Origin: Bacteroidia bacterium
Lineage (GTDB): Bacteria; Bacteroidota; Bacteroidia; Flavobacteriales; Schleiferiaceae
Length of the DNA: 41,849 bases
Direction of reading: 5' to 3'
Assembly: GCA_030427785.1 (NCBI GenBank)
Contig: JAUICR010000004.1
Coordinates: 1 to 41,849 of the forward strand
Shown: piece by piece, positions 41,064 to 41,849 of the stretch
How positions within the stretch are numbered: position 1 is the first letter of the stretch
How the letters are laid out: each line of letters opens with the position of its first letter
Program-made: the position numbers and the translations under genes
Notes under the pieces: model-generated
What the model saw: only the letters and a program-made list of their open reading frames with translations
The model's database searches: none
Told to the model about the DNA's origin: nothing

Positions 41064-41849
41064 TTTTCTGTGCAGCTTGGTAATCAGGTGGGTCTAAGTA
41101 TAGGCCGTAATCCTGTATATAGTAGGGTTTTAAATATTGTTTCCAAAAGAGCTCTTTGCTCATGGCGTCAAAATGTATAATGCCTAAATGATATTGATAA
41201 CTCATAAAGATGGAAGTATAACACAAGTATCCCATACAAAGGTAAAGGGGCGTTTTGTACCACCATTTTAATTTGATACTCCATTGAAGAAAAGCAGCAA
41301 ATAATATTGCCATTAAGGGTAAGTATTCAATAAGCGCTCTAGCTCCAAAACTACCCCCATACCACCAGCACCACCAGCTAAAGGTTATCCAGATAACCGG
41401 TACAAGGCAGGCTATAATGGATAGGGCTAATTTGCTATTAAGCTTGAACCAGGGAATGATACCTAATACTCCAAACACCAAAATAGGACTGTATACAAAC
41501 CAGCCTTTTCGATAGCTAAATAGGCCTTTCCATATTTTAGGATCAGTAAGAAAAAATGTTTCGCCATTGTACGAATACACGAGATAGTGCCCAGTCATGT
41601 ACTTCCAATATAGTAATTGGGGTATACATATTATAAATGCCAAAGCAGCCAGGATGGTTAAATGGGTGAAGAGCTTTTTCCAGTTGAGTGAATGGTGATT
41701 TAGGAGGAAATAGGTCAAGGGGAATAACAATACCAAAATATTGGTGGGTCTTATGAGCACGAGTAGTCCTATGGTCAATCCTAAGAGTAGCGCCCATTTG
41801 GTCTGTTGATTATCAAAATATTTGAAAGACCAAAAAAGAATCATAGAAA
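41056..41849 (-). CDS. GT39-like membrane protein, C-terminal part (runs off the window)
   Basis: The frame stays open from the window edge, so the track start at 41844 is not the real one; the N-terminus lies beyond 41849. The visible 260 or so residues hold about 7 helices. Features such as 'RPTNILVLLFPLTYFL', 'PQLLYWKYMTGHYLVYSYNGETFF', 'LFSYRKGWFVYSPIL' and 'WWCWWYGGSFGARALIEYLPLM' are typical of Bacteroidota GT39/ArnT-like glycosyltransferases. The 8-base overlap with the 606-residue protein's start shows they are co-transcribed. Confidence 0.78.
   Translation of the reverse strand, partial: SMILFWSFKYFDNQQTKWALLLGLTIGLLVLIRPTNILVLLFPLTYFLLNHHSLNWKKLFTHLTILAALAFIICIPQLLYWKYMTGHYLVYSYNGETFFLTDPKIWKGLFSYRKGWFVYSPILVFGVLGIIPWFKLNSKLALSIIACLVPVIWITFSWWCWWYGGSFGARALIEYLPLMAILFAAFLQWSIKLKWWYKTPLYLCMGYLCYTSIFMSYQYHLGIIHFDAMSKELFWKQYLKPYYIQDYGLYLDPPDYQAAQKNE

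Overview
The window looks like chromosomal DNA from a member of the Bacteroidota, probably the Flavobacteriia. This rests on two secreted proteins with type IX secretion (T9SS) style C-termini, many short 'MKK..' lipoproteins and outer-membrane barrels, families typical of the phylum (DUF6515/DUF2092 pair, DUF6660-like Cys/His protein, LA_2272-type repeats, a CusA-CusC fusion), absence of Shine-Dalgarno sequences, several TTG starts, and an AT-rich composition. The genus cannot be told from sequence alone. I saw no rRNA, tRNA, CRISPR array, transposase, integrase or phage gene.

Layout. (1) 1-1562: a gene tail, an SRPBCC-like lipoprotein, then a 436-bp gene-free stretch with palindromic repeats. 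(2) 1563-6842, all minus: DUF6515 and DUF2092 envelope proteins, an MtfA-like zinc peptidase, a PagL-like lipid A deacylase and an LA_2272-type repeat protein. (3) 6991-12638: a glycan cluster with a GT2 glycosyltransferase, a Wzx-like flippase, an unrecognised GT-B-like protein on the other strand, a WecA/MraY-like phosphosugar transferase and an O-antigen ligase/polymerase. (4) 12635-20641, all minus: a heavy-metal efflux block, in transcription order a barrel protein, a DUF6660-like Cys/His protein, a CusA pump fused to a TolC-like domain, a CusB adaptor, a CDF transporter and an EF-hand lipoprotein. (5) 20866-23623, minus: two unrecognised genes, a decayed msrA 3' end, intact msrA and asd. 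(6) 23695-30743: a T9SS lamin-tail protein, an arginase-family enzyme, a lipoprotein, a PolB-like exonuclease and a fused Dpp/Opp-type ATPase. (7) 30736-41849: a surface-glycan modification region with three GT39/ArnT-like membrane proteins and one multi-pass protein of unknown role. It centres on a secreted sialate O-acetylesterase-like protein divergent from an MBOAT/AlgJ-type O-acetyltransferase pair.

How the parts may work together. Regions 3 and 7 would build, export and decorate surface polysaccharide or lipid-linked sugars, with putative acetyl addition (MBOAT+AlgJ-like) and removal (SASA-type esterase) side by side. Region 4 forms a cytoplasm-to-outside metal export route: CDF across the inner membrane, CusB/CusA/CusC across the envelope. 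No regulator for it is visible here. The strongest oddities are the pump-outer-membrane-factor fusion that keeps a signal-peptide-like junction, the 14-bp inverted repeat just ahead of it, the duplicated msrA 3' end flanking a small membrane-protein gene, and the acetylation/deacetylation gene neighbourhood.
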